Assembly: GCF_048268525.1 (NCBI RefSeq)
Contig: NZ_JBLWVH010000008.1
Span: forward strand, 28,476-92,475
Source: Maricaulis sp048268525
Lineage (GTDB): Bacteria; Pseudomonadota; Alphaproteobacteria; Caulobacterales; Maricaulaceae
DNA: 64,000 nt
Reading direction: 5' to 3'
Under the pieces are notes generated by a model. The model was not told where the DNA came from. It searched no databases and saw only the letters and a list, made by a program, of their open reading frames with translations. This document shows positions 37,208-44,825 of the stretch, piece after piece (the first letter of the stretch is position 1; every line of letters begins with the position of its first letter). Both the position numbers and the translations under genes were made by a program.

Positions 37208-38104
37208 ATGACCCGGATCGCTTTCCTCACCGCCAGCTGCATGCTGCGCGACCACCCAGATGCCCGCAAGGACTATTGGGAATACGAGCTTGAAATTGCA
37301 GCCCTGCAACCCGCCTGCGAGGCGATCGGGCTGAACCTGGAACCGGTCATCTGGGACGCGGCGGATTTCAACCCGTCGGCCTTCGATGCGGTCGTGATCG
37401 GAACCTGCTGGGACTACATGGAAAAGCCCGAGGCCTTCATGGCGATGCTGGAGCGCTGTGACCGTGAGACTCGACTGCTCAATCCGCTGGAAACTGTACG
37501 CTGGAACAGCCGCAAGACCTATCTCAGAGACCTGGCGGCGCGCGGCGCGCCGATGATCCCCACCGTGTGGGCTGACGCTGCCAATGCGGACACGATCCGG
37601 GCGGCGTTCGATACGCTGGGGGCCGATGATGTCGTGGTCAAGCCGGTGCTGGGCGCTGGCGCCTGGCGTCAGGCGCGTCTGCAACGTGGTGAGCCTTTGC
37701 CGTCTGCGGACCAATTGCCACCGTCCGATTGCATGATCCAGCCTTTCCTGCCTGCGGTCGGCGAAGAGGGCGAATACGCTTTTCTCTTTTTCAATCGGGA
37801 CTTTTCCCATTGTGCCCGCAAGATCCCGGCGAAAGGCGATTATCGCGTCCAGTCAGAATATGGCGGCCATGAAGAAGTCCATACGCCCAGTGCCGACGAA
37901 TTGGCGCTGGCGCGCTCGGTTCTCGATTGTATCGAAGGCGATGTTCTTTACGCCCGTGTCGACATGCTGCGCGGCCTCGACGGCAAACTCGCCCTGATCG
38001 AGATCGAGCTGATTGAGCCCTATCTCTATCCGGAGCAGGGCCCGCAGATCGGCGAGGTCTTCGCCCGGGGGCTGACGGCAATCCTTGCACGCCAACCGGC
38101 TTGA
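37208..38104 (+). CDS. ATP-grasp domain protein of unknown substrate
   Basis: The protein has 298 residues from the ATG at 37208. RimK/glutathione-synthase-like layout: an N-terminal domain (VVIGTCWDYMEKPEAF, then NPLETVRWNSRKTYL), a central ATP-binding part (VVKPVLGAGAWRQ, CMIQPFLPAVGEEGEYAFLFF) and the metal-binding end (VDMLRGLDGKLALIEIELIEPYLY). Such proteins join a carboxylate to an amine. No partner gene is adjacent, so the product is unknown. Confidence 0.85.
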   Translation: MTRIAFLTASCMLRDHPDARKDYWEYELEIAALQPACEAIGLNLEPVIWDAADFNPSAFDAVVIGTCWDYMEKPEAFMAMLERCDRETRLLNPLETVRWNSRKTYLRDLAARGAPMIPTVWADAANADTIRAAFDTLGADDVVVKPVLGAGAWRQARLQRGEPLPSADQLPPSDCMIQPFLPAVGEEGEYAFLFFNRDFSHCARKIPAKGDYRVQSEYGGHEEVHTPSADELALARSVLDCIEGDVLYARVDMLRGLDGKLALIEIELIEPYLYPEQGPQIGEVFARGLTAILARQPA

Positions 38105-38180
38105 TCGGGCCTTGAGCGTCGAAGCGGCATATGGGGTGACAAACACGCCTGAACCCAGACCTTATCCCCGCCAACGCACC

Positions 38181-38290
38181 CCTTTCCTTCTCCCTTGGGA
38201 GAAGGTGGCCGGAGGCCGGATGAGGGGGATTCCTGTCGACCTCACCGGGATTTACCCCTCACCCTGACCCTCTCCCCAGGGAGAGGGAAA
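38181..38290. repeat. Paired palindromic (REP/BIME-like) element
   Basis: Two palindromic units face each other. Unit 1 is a 9-bp stem, CCTTCTCCC-TT-GGGAGAAGG, at 38186-38205, followed by a GGCCGGAGGCCGG-type stretch and GATGAGGGG. Unit 2 is a 9-bp stem, CCCTCTCCC-CA-GGGAGAGGG, at 38268-38287, preceded by CCCCTCACCCTGA. Reverse-complementing unit 2 gives a sequence closely like unit 1, so the pair is an inverted doublet. Similar elements are widespread between convergent genes in GC-rich proteobacteria. No second copy was noticed in this window. Confidence 0.7.
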
Positions 38291-38373
38291 GTGCGCTCTG
38301 GCAAATAAAATCAGCAAACTTATCCTCCCCCCTTACCCACCAGGCGATAATGCCCTCGGTTTTCGGGACGGGA

Positions 38374-38449
38374 GGCACGAGCTCAGTCACTTGTGCCCGG
38401 AAACTTGCGGAGCCTGTCCGCGCCTTGGATGTGACACTCCAAAGCTCCG
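38374..38449. other. Two adjacent hairpins, possible structured RNA
   Basis: The first hairpin pairs GGCACGAG (38374-38381) with CTTGTGCC (38390-38397), 8 bp including one G-T, around an 8-base loop. The second pairs CGGAGC (38408-38413) with GCTCCG (38444-38449) and, inside it, TTGGA (38425-38429) with TCCAA (38438-38442). There is no open frame. It could be a small RNA or a decayed repeat. It does not match SRP, RNase P or tmRNA signatures that I know. Confidence 0.3.
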
Positions 38450-38665
38450 GCAGGGCGTGCGATCAGGTCCAGGGGCACTAAACGACCGACCCTCAGTACC
38501 TGGCGCATTGGAATCGGGGGCGAGAGCGTCCGGGAAATCTCCGTGAGCGGGATGCTTGTCGAAGCCTACCGTTATTAAAACAGCGCTTTATCGGCTCCGG
38601 CCGACATCCCGCTCCCTCCCATCCAAACGCCAGGCGATCCCGCCGTGGCGCTATCCGCGCTTGGG

Positions 38666-39370
38666 TCAGGCGCCCTTCGGCGCGGGCGTCTTGTCCTTGA
38701 ACTGGCAGATATCCTCGACCGGGCAGCGCCAGCATTCCGGCTTTCTCGCCTTGCACAGATAGCGGCCATGCAGGATCAGCCAGTGATGGGCGCCCTGGCG
38801 GAATTCGTCCGGCATGATCTTTTCCAGCCGCAATTCGACGGCCAGCGGGTCCTTGCCCGGTGCCAGCTTGGTTCGGTTGGAGACGCGGAAAATATGGGTA
38901 TCGACGGCGATCGTGGGGACGCCGAAGGCCTCGTTCATCACCACATTGGCGGTTTTGCGGCCAACCCCTGGCAAGGCTTCCAGCGCCGCTTGGTCCGCCG
39001 GAACCTCACCGCCATGCCGCTCGATCAGCAATTGCGAAAGAGCGATGACATTTTTGGCCTTGGTGCGGAACAGGCCGATCGTCTTGACCCGGTCGCGGAC
39101 ATGATCCTCGCCCAGTGCAACCATCTTTTCCGGCGTGTCGGCTTCCTGGAACAACAGCCGTGTCGCCTTGTTGACCCCGACATCGGTCGCTTGGGCCGAC
39201 AGGGCGACAGCGACCAGCAGCGTGTAGGGATTGGTGTAGTCCAGTTCGGTCTTGGGGTCGGGGCGGTCCTGGGCGAGGCGGGCCATCAGGTCGTGGGCCT
39301 GCTCGCGATTGAGGCCACGCGGTTGGCGCTTGGCGCGCTTCATTTTGGGTTTGGCGGCATTGGCAGGCAT
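38666..39370 (-). CDS. nth: Endonuclease III
   Basis: The protein has 234 residues. It is a base-excision DNA glycosylase/AP lyase that removes oxidised pyrimidines. The helix-hairpin-helix with catalytic Lys and Asp is LEALPGVGRKTANVVMNEAF and TIAVDTHIFRVSNR. The iron-sulfur cluster is formed by CKARKPECWRCPVEDIC (C-X6-C-X2-C-X5-C). The N-terminal extension is basic (KPKMKRAKRQPRG). It is convergent with the ATP-grasp gene across a 561-base gap. Confidence 0.97.
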   Translation of the reverse strand: MPANAAKPKMKRAKRQPRGLNREQAHDLMARLAQDRPDPKTELDYTNPYTLLVAVALSAQATDVGVNKATRLLFQEADTPEKMVALGEDHVRDRVKTIGLFRTKAKNVIALSQLLIERHGGEVPADQAALEALPGVGRKTANVVMNEAFGVPTIAVDTHIFRVSNRTKLAPGKDPLAVELRLEKIMPDEFRQGAHHWLILHGRYLCKARKPECWRCPVEDICQFKDKTPAPKGA

Positions 39371-39385
39371 GCGGTCACTCCGGCG

Positions 39386-40009
39386 TCAGGATGGTGCGCT
39401 GTCGATGAAAAGCCATATGGCGATCACCGCCAGCAAGATGGCCAGGGCCCGGCGGACATGGAGGGTTCGGGCCGGGTCTTTCAACCAACCGGCAGCCCGG
39501 GCTGCCAGCAGGACAATGATCAGATGAATGGCGGTGGCAATGGCGACCGACAGGATGGTCAGGCCAACAGCCTGTGGCAGAAGCGGCAGGTCAGGCTGAA
39601 GGAACTCCGGCAGGACGATCAGATAGAAGAGACCGGCCTTCGGGTTCAGGAGGTTGATCATCAGCCCATGTCGGAAGTGACGCGCCCGGTGGTTGCCGGA
39701 TCGAGCGGGCGAGCTCTCTCCGGAACTCCGCCAGCCTTCCAAGGCGAGCCAGAGAAGAAACAGCATGCCCCCATAGCGCATCATGCCGAAAAGCCAGGGA
39801 GTGCGCTCGACAAGAGCCGCCAGGCCGATAGCTGCGAGCAGCCCGATGCAGAGCAGGCCGACCATCACGCCTAGCACGGCAGAGAATCCTGCCTGTCTGC
39901 CGCGATCAGCGCTGAGAACCGCCAGCCAGGCCATGTTCGGGCCGGGGGTGAGTTCCAGCAGCAGAACGGTCAGGGCAAAAGTGAAAACAGGGTCGAGCGC
40001 GGCGGTCAT
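39386..40009 (-). CDS. LysE family amino-acid exporter
   Basis: The protein has 207 residues with about six membrane helices. LysE/RhtB signature: TPGPNMAWLAVLSADRGRQAGFSAVLGVMVGL near the N-terminus. NLLNPKAGLFYLIVLPEFLQ follows in the middle. These proteins export amino acids or related small molecules; the substrate is unknown. It lies 15 bases upstream of nth on the same strand and may be co-transcribed. Confidence 0.92.
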   Translation of the reverse strand: MTAALDPVFTFALTVLLLELTPGPNMAWLAVLSADRGRQAGFSAVLGVMVGLLCIGLLAAIGLAALVERTPWLFGMMRYGGMLFLLWLALEGWRSSGESSPARSGNHRARHFRHGLMINLLNPKAGLFYLIVLPEFLQPDLPLLPQAVGLTILSVAIATAIHLIIVLLAARAAGWLKDPARTLHVRRALAILLAVIAIWLFIDSAPS

Positions 40010-40147
40010 GGTCTTCGATTAGGCACAAACCTGGTTCACGTCACCTGCCAATCGGTGCAAATGACTCGCTTCAGGCAGACCATCCGAATATCGGGCCGCC
40101 GCAAGAAGCGGGTGGAGCGGTGGCAGCGAGCGCGTACACTCCGGACC

Positions 40148-40996
40148 ATGACAGCTGAACTCTACACACTCGACGCCTCGTCCAAGGATTATCACCGCAT
40201 CGCCGGTGCCCTGGCTTTTCTGGGTGACAACTGGCGGGATCATCCCGACCTGGATAGCGCCGCACGGGCGGCCGGCCTGTCGCCGCACCATTTCCAGCGT
40301 ATTTTCACCCGCTGGGTCGGTGTCTCGCCCAAGAAGTTTGTCGGCGCTCTGGCGCATGACACCGCCCGGGAAGCGCTCGATGACGGTGCCTGCATGCTTG
40401 AAGCCGCTTTCGAGGCCGGCCTGTCCGGACCGGGCCGGTTGCACGACCTGTTCATCGCCCACGAGGCGGTGACGCCGGGGGATGCCAAGCGGCGGGGCGC
40501 TGGTCTGACTTTCACCTGGGGTGTCGCGCCCTCGCCGTTTGGCGATGCGGTGATGTTGGTCGCGCCTCGCGGACTATCGGCCATGGCCTTCGCCGACCCC
40601 GACATTGAAAGCGGGTTCGCCGATCTGGAAGCCCGTTATCCGGCGGCTGAGTACACGCGAGACGATGCGGTCGCCCGGCAGTGGGCCGAGCGCATCTTCA
40701 CCCCGACCGGCCGCGAAAAACTGCCTCTGGCGCTTTATGGTACGCCCTGGCAGCGCCAGGTCTGGCGGGCGCTTCTGACCATTCAGCCGGGTGAGACCAC
40801 CAGCTACAAGTCGATTGCCGAGCACGTGAAATCACCCAAGGCTTCCCGCGCCGTTGGAGCTGCGGTCGGTGCCAACCCGATCTCCTGGCTGATCCCCTGT
40901 CACCGTGTGCTGGCCTCGAATGGCAAGTTGACCGGCTATCACTGGGGTGTTGAACGCAAGCGGGCAATGCTCGCCTACGAGACCGCGAGGGGTTAG
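40148..40996 (+). CDS. Ada-like protein: AraC-type HTH plus O6-alkylguanine-DNA alkyltransferase
   Basis: The protein has 282 residues from the ATG at 40148. An AraC-type helix-turn-helix (about residues 20-110: SAARAAGLSPHHFQRIFTRWVGVSPKKFV) precedes a methyltransferase domain with the acceptor cysteine in ISWLIPCHRVLASNGKLTGYHWG. It removes alkyl groups from guanine O6 and may regulate its own expression. The N-terminal zinc/phosphotriester domain of classical Ada is absent, so the usual methyl-switch cysteine is missing. It is divergent from the LysE-type gene by 138 bases. Confidence 0.93.
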   Translation: MTAELYTLDASSKDYHRIAGALAFLGDNWRDHPDLDSAARAAGLSPHHFQRIFTRWVGVSPKKFVGALAHDTAREALDDGACMLEAAFEAGLSGPGRLHDLFIAHEAVTPGDAKRRGAGLTFTWGVAPSPFGDAVMLVAPRGLSAMAFADPDIESGFADLEARYPAAEYTRDDAVARQWAERIFTPTGREKLPLALYGTPWQRQVWRALLTIQPGETTSYKSIAEHVKSPKASRAVGAAVGANPISWLIPCHRVLASNGKLTGYHWGVERKRAMLAYETARG

Positions 40997-41005
40997 ATTG
41001 TCGGG

Positions 41006-41572
41006 ATGAGCAATCCCTTCCTTTACGCCGCCGGTATCGCCCTGGTCCTGGCTGCCGCCTTCTTCCTGAGCTGGCTGGCGGCCCGTCGCTCGCTGATGGA
41101 AGATGCCCGGATCGAATACGCTGAACGGTCTTCCAGCAAGCCCGGGACGGTCAAGGGTGTCGACGCGGCGACCTTTGAACGCATCTATGTGTCGTCCCAT
41201 GAGCCGCGCGGCGCGCTTTACATCGCTGCGGCGCTGGTGCTGGCCGTTGTCATAACGCCCTTTGCCGGTGTCGGCCTGATCGCCCTGTGGCCGTATATCG
41301 TCATGATGCTGGACGGTGGCCCTTGGTATGATGTCGGCTACTACCCTTGGATGTTCTACATGTTCTTCGGCCTGTGTGGCTGTTGGGCGTTTGCCGGGGC
41401 TGTGGTCGCCCGCATCCATCACGCCCGTACGCCGGAAAACTTCAACCCGGCCCTGGCCCGGGCGCGCGGCGAACCGCTCGATGATGTTGCAATTCCGCGC
41501 AAACGCCCCAAATGGGCGGTGGAGGCCCTTTCGGGCACCAAAACCGACGCATCGTCGGCATCGGACAACTGA
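41006..41572 (+). CDS. Hypothetical membrane protein
   Basis: The protein has 188 residues. Hydrophobic segments occur at about residues 5-25, 70-100 and 115-140, with a charged stretch between the first two and a basic/polar tail. No domain was recognised. It follows the Ada-like gene by 9 bases and is followed by the glyoxalase after 17 bases, so it is probably co-transcribed. Codon use matches neighbours. Confidence 0.7.
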   Translation: MSNPFLYAAGIALVLAAAFFLSWLAARRSLMEDARIEYAERSSSKPGTVKGVDAATFERIYVSSHEPRGALYIAAALVLAVVITPFAGVGLIALWPYIVMMLDGGPWYDVGYYPWMFYMFFGLCGCWAFAGAVVARIHHARTPENFNPALARARGEPLDDVAIPRKRPKWAVEALSGTKTDASSASDN

Positions 41573-41589
41573 CGCTTGAGGGGGTTTTC

Positions 41590-42048
41590 ATGCGCTATCT
41601 GCACACCATGGTCCGGGTCGCCGACCTGGAGGCCAGTCTCCGCTTCTATTGCGACGGTCTCGGGCTGACGGAAATCAGCCGTTATGACAGTGAAAAAGGT
41701 CGTTTCACCCTGATTTTTCTCGCCACTCCGGAAGATGTCGCTGCCGCCGGGTATACGGGTGGCAAGATCCCCGAGGGCCTGCCCTGCGTCGAGCTGACCC
41801 ATAACTGGGATCCGGAGACCTACCAGGGCGGACGCAATTTCGGCCATCTCGCCTACCGCATGGACAATGTCTATGAGTGCTGCCAGCGCCTGATGGACAT
41901 GGGTGTCACGATCAACCGTCCGCCCCGCGACGGCCACATGGCCTTTGTCCGCTCTCCCGACGGCATCTCGATCGAACTCCTCCAGCGCGGCGAGGATTTG
42001 CCGCCGCAGGAGCCGTGGTCGTCGATGGAGAATACCGGCAGCTGGTAG
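41590..42048 (+). CDS. gloA: Lactoylglutathione lyase (glyoxalase I)
   Basis: The protein has 152 residues from the ATG at 41590. Metal and glutathione ligands are in the usual places: LHTMVRVADLEASLRFYCDGLGL (His), CVELTHNW (Glu), FGHLAYRMDNVYE (His) and SPDGISIELLQRG (Glu). It converts the methylglyoxal-glutathione hemithioacetal to S-lactoylglutathione. Glutathione would come from gshB. The upstream frame from 41512 is not conserved. Confidence 0.93.
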   Translation: MRYLHTMVRVADLEASLRFYCDGLGLTEISRYDSEKGRFTLIFLATPEDVAAAGYTGGKIPEGLPCVELTHNWDPETYQGGRNFGHLAYRMDNVYECCQRLMDMGVTINRPPRDGHMAFVRSPDGISIELLQRGEDLPPQEPWSSMENTGSW

Positions 42049-42052
42049 GTCG

Positions 42053-42742
42053 TCAGGCCGCCCGCCGCATGTCCTCATAGCGCTTGCCGGGTTCGTCCTC
42101 GAAGCTTTCGGCGAGCACGGTCAGACGTTCGACGCGATCTGTGCGAAAGTGTCTGAAATCATTGCGTAATTCACACCAGGCAGAGAGCAGCCAGACGCGA
42201 CCGAAACAGGTCAGCGCCAGCGGGCGTATGACCCGCTCGGTGGTGTCGTCGGCGAGGGATTGATAGCGGACCCGCAGCTTGCGCTTGCTGGCGATGGCGT
42301 TGCGGACCGGACCAAAGGCTTCCGGTCGCACGGTGTCGTCGAGGAAGGCCGCAAACAGCGGCACGCCGCGCAGGCGCTGACGATGGGACTCCGGCAGGGC
42401 GTGCTCGATCTTTGCCAGCGCCTCATTGGCCGCCGAGGCCAGGTCCTTGTCGCCGGTCGCCTTGACGAGGCGAGCGCCGAGCGCCAGTGCGTCGAGTTGT
42501 TCGAAGGAAAATGTCAGGGGCGGCAGGTCGAATCCGGGACGCAGGACATAGCCGACGCCGGCCTCGCCATCGATCGGTGCACCGGATCCGATCAGATGGG
42601 CGATATCGCGATAGATGGTCCGTTCGGAGACCTCGAAGCGATGCCCCATCTCATGGGCGGTGACGGCGCCCGGTGCGGCTTCTCGCAAGGCCTGGACAAT
42701 GCGGATCAGTCTCTCGGCACGGCGCACTGACACCTCCTGCAA
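42053..42742 (-). CDS. WYL-domain transcriptional regulator (YafY type)
   Basis: The protein has 229 residues. An N-terminal helix-turn-helix (RLIRIVQALREAAPGAVTAHEMGHRFEVSERTIYRDIAHL) is followed by a WYL domain (VRYQSLADDTTERVIRPLALTCFGRVWLLSAWCELRNDFRHFRTDRV). The strict WYL triplet reads VWLLSAW here. WYL domains bind ligands or nucleic acids. It is convergent with gloA, 4 bases apart. Target unknown. Confidence 0.93.
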   Translation of the reverse strand: MQEVSVRRAERLIRIVQALREAAPGAVTAHEMGHRFEVSERTIYRDIAHLIGSGAPIDGEAGVGYVLRPGFDLPPLTFSFEQLDALALGARLVKATGDKDLASAANEALAKIEHALPESHRQRLRGVPLFAAFLDDTVRPEAFGPVRNAIASKRKLRVRYQSLADDTTERVIRPLALTCFGRVWLLSAWCELRNDFRHFRTDRVERLTVLAESFEDEPGKRYEDMRRAA

Positions 42743-42791
42743 ATCGGGTTGGCGGGATGATGTCAGGGTTTGTGGCGTGCGGCAAGTTGCA

Positions 42792-42807
42792 GTGTTTCAC
42801 GTGCAAC
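42792..42807. promoter_or_regulatory. Candidate third parS site (one mismatch from perfect palindrome)
   Basis: The sequence TGTTTCACGTGCAACA lies in the gap between the WYL gene and dapB. Its complement, TGTTGCACGTGAAACA, fits the published loose consensus TGTTNCACGTGAAACA. It is intergenic and about 19 kb from the probable origin on the side opposite parAB. Confidence 0.6.
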
Positions 42808-42841
42808 ATCGCTGATTTGTCAGGAGGTTGGCGTGATGAGC

Positions 42842-43666
42842 CTAACCGGCCACAACGTCCTGCATCGAGTATTCGCCGGCCGCGCGGCCCTGACCGTCAT
42901 TGTCCATCCAGCGTAGCGCGGCGAGTGCCCCACGGGCAAAAATCGATCGATCCAGGGCGCGGTGGGAAATCGTGATTTCCTCGAGCTCGGCCAGGAAGCG
43001 GACTGTGTGTTCTCCGACCACCGAACCTCCGCGGCTGACGGCAAAGCCGATCGAGCCCGGCTTGCGGGGTCCGGTCACGCCTTCCCGGCTCCAGGTCGCC
43101 AGGCTTTCCAGACTGTCACCGCGACTTGCTGCTGCGGCGCGGGCCAGCATCAGCGCCGTGCCGGAGGGGGCGTCGGCCTTGCGGCGGTGGTGGGTTTCAT
43201 GGACTTCGATATCCCAGTCGGCGGCGGGAAGCCGTGCGGCTTCGCGAACCAGCGCCTCGGTCACGGCGACGCCGAGCGAGAAATTTCCAGCCATCAGGAC
43301 CGGGAGACGGTCGGTGCAGGCCGTCAGTCGGGCCGATTGCTCGCCGTTGAATCCGGTGACGCCGGTGATCAACGCCGGCCCCCCCAGGCTTGCCAGGCGT
43401 TCGGCTGCGGCAACGGTCATGCTCGGCAGGCTGGCATCCAGAACGATGTCAGCCGTCTCGACCGCATGCTCCAGCGCCGTGTCGGCCCGGCAATCTATCG
43501 GATCGCGTCCCAGCCAGGTGCCAATATCCTCGCCGGATACTGGCGACTCGGCCCTCACGACGGCGCCAGCGATCCGGAAATCCGGATTGTCGAGCAGGGC
43601 ACGGCAGATGGCACTGCCCAGGCGGCCGGTTGGCCCGAGCACGGCGACACGAATGGGAGCGGTCAA
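42842..43666 (-). CDS. dapB: 4-hydroxy-tetrahydrodipicolinate reductase
   Basis: The protein has 274 residues from a TTG at 43666, preceded by GGAGG at a good distance. N-terminal NAD(P) fold IRVAVLGPTGRLGSAICRAL; catalytic block VHETHHRRKADAPSGTAL; then GSIGFAVSRGGSVVGEHTV. It makes tetrahydrodipicolinate for lysine and diaminopimelate. The TTG overlaps the stop of the upstream membrane-protein gene (TTGA), so the two are translationally coupled. Confidence 0.95.
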   Translation of the reverse strand: MTAPIRVAVLGPTGRLGSAICRALLDNPDFRIAGAVVRAESPVSGEDIGTWLGRDPIDCRADTALEHAVETADIVLDASLPSMTVAAAERLASLGGPALITGVTGFNGEQSARLTACTDRLPVLMAGNFSLGVAVTEALVREAARLPAADWDIEVHETHHRRKADAPSGTALMLARAAAASRGDSLESLATWSREGVTGPRKPGSIGFAVSRGGSVVGEHTVRFLAELEEITISHRALDRSIFARGALAALRWMDNDGQGRAAGEYSMQDVVAG

Positions 43667-44739
43667 ACCGGTCCTCCAGTCACGAATTGGTCTGCCAGCT
43701 TCTCGAACAGGTAGGAGCCGACAATCGGAAGGATTGGCAGCAGGATATAGAGCGAAAAGCGCGTGGCCAGACCCGTCGACAGCGGCCATTCAGGACGCTG
43801 CGCCACCCAGATCTCGTAGTCCGTCAGTCCGGCGAGCGCAGACGATGCCGCATCCTCTCCCGCCAGGGCCCGGTCGCGAACGCGGGCCATCTCCTCATGA
43901 ATCCGGTCGAGCTCTGCAGCCTTGGCAGCGCAGATTTTCCGGTGCACGGGATTGAGGGCACTTGTCAGGATGAAAACGCCCCCTGCCGCGGTGGCAGCGA
44001 TGGTCGGGATGGTTATCCAGAGTTGTTCGGGATTGAGCATGAAGAGCAGCAGGATGGCGGCCATGATCATCCAGGAACGAGCGGCTCTGAGTCCGATCCG
44101 GCCAAATGCGTTGAGGCGTTCGAGATGAAACAGGTCGACGGCGAGGTGTTGCGCAATCAGATCCTTGATCTCGCGGCTTCGTCTGGAAACGTCCATGCCG
44201 GCCCGGAACCCTGTTCCGAAAAGTATGGGTGACACGATCAGGAACCACAGGCCGATCGAACTGACATAGTCCAGTGGTGCAGTACCTTCTGTCACCATCA
44301 TCACGACATTGAAGACGATACCGAAAACAAATCCGAACCAGAACAGGCGGTGATAGCTGGCCCGCCACTCGACTGGCGCACCCAGGGACAGATTGCGAAC
44401 AGCCTGTTGGCCAGCAGGTCCGACAGCCTGTGCAAGGTCTTCCGTATCGGTTTCCCATCGACCGCTGGAACTGCCCGCAAATGCGATGGCGGCTGTCTGG
44501 ATCAGCGACAGGACAAAGGCGATCCAGCTAACCTTGTGGGTTGTCCAGACGCCGGCATCTGTCTGGTAGAGAAAGGGCGGGCTTTGTGTCATCTGGGCGA
44601 TCAGGATGTACAGCCCGTACACGATCAGGAAGATCACCGCGGTGGTGCCCATCACGCCAAAGGGTGAGTGCCGGTAAAGAATGAACTCCAGCGTGTCGAA
44701 CCGGTCGTTTGACCCGGTCTTCGATTCATCTGTGGCCAA
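43663..44739 (-). CDS. Hypothetical multi-pass membrane protein
   Basis: The protein has 358 residues. About six hydrophobic segments are visible (for example MGTTAVIFLIVYGLYILIA, WIAFVLSLIQTAAIAFAG, WFGFVFGIVFNVVMMV, IMAAILLLFMLNPEQLW, TIAATAAGGVFILTSAL, and SLYILLPILPIVGSYLF). A charged helical stretch (about residues 270-320) lies in the cytosolic part. No family was recognised. Its stop overlaps the dapB start by TTGA, but this says nothing certain about function. Confidence 0.75.
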   Translation of the reverse strand: MATDESKTGSNDRFDTLEFILYRHSPFGVMGTTAVIFLIVYGLYILIAQMTQSPPFLYQTDAGVWTTHKVSWIAFVLSLIQTAAIAFAGSSSGRWETDTEDLAQAVGPAGQQAVRNLSLGAPVEWRASYHRLFWFGFVFGIVFNVVMMVTEGTAPLDYVSSIGLWFLIVSPILFGTGFRAGMDVSRRSREIKDLIAQHLAVDLFHLERLNAFGRIGLRAARSWMIMAAILLLFMLNPEQLWITIPTIAATAAGGVFILTSALNPVHRKICAAKAAELDRIHEEMARVRDRALAGEDAASSALAGLTDYEIWVAQRPEWPLSTGLATRFSLYILLPILPIVGSYLFEKLADQFVTGGPV

Positions 44740-44825
44740 ACCCGTCCCCTCCCACTGCCAAGCGGCGTGTGTCAGGAAACCTAATCCGCTCTGCGAGGGG
44801 ATGTCACGCCGCCAGTTCGGCGTGT

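Larger units (their letters stand above)
38105..38665. other. Gene-free interval with repeats and hairpins
   Basis: This is 561 bases between the convergent ATP-grasp and nth genes. No convincing reading frame is seen on either strand. It holds a paired palindromic repeat (38181-38290) and two further hairpin groups (38374-38449). The remainder, about 38460-38660, shows nothing I can name. Confidence 0.6.

Noticed and set aside
38645..39874. 409-codon plus-strand frame opposite nth and the LysE gene
   Set aside because: It spans two well-supported minus-strand genes and lacks any recognisable domain.
40815..40840. CACGTGAAAT near the end of the Ada-like gene, half of a parS site
   Set aside because: Only one half matches the parS consensus; the other half diverges.
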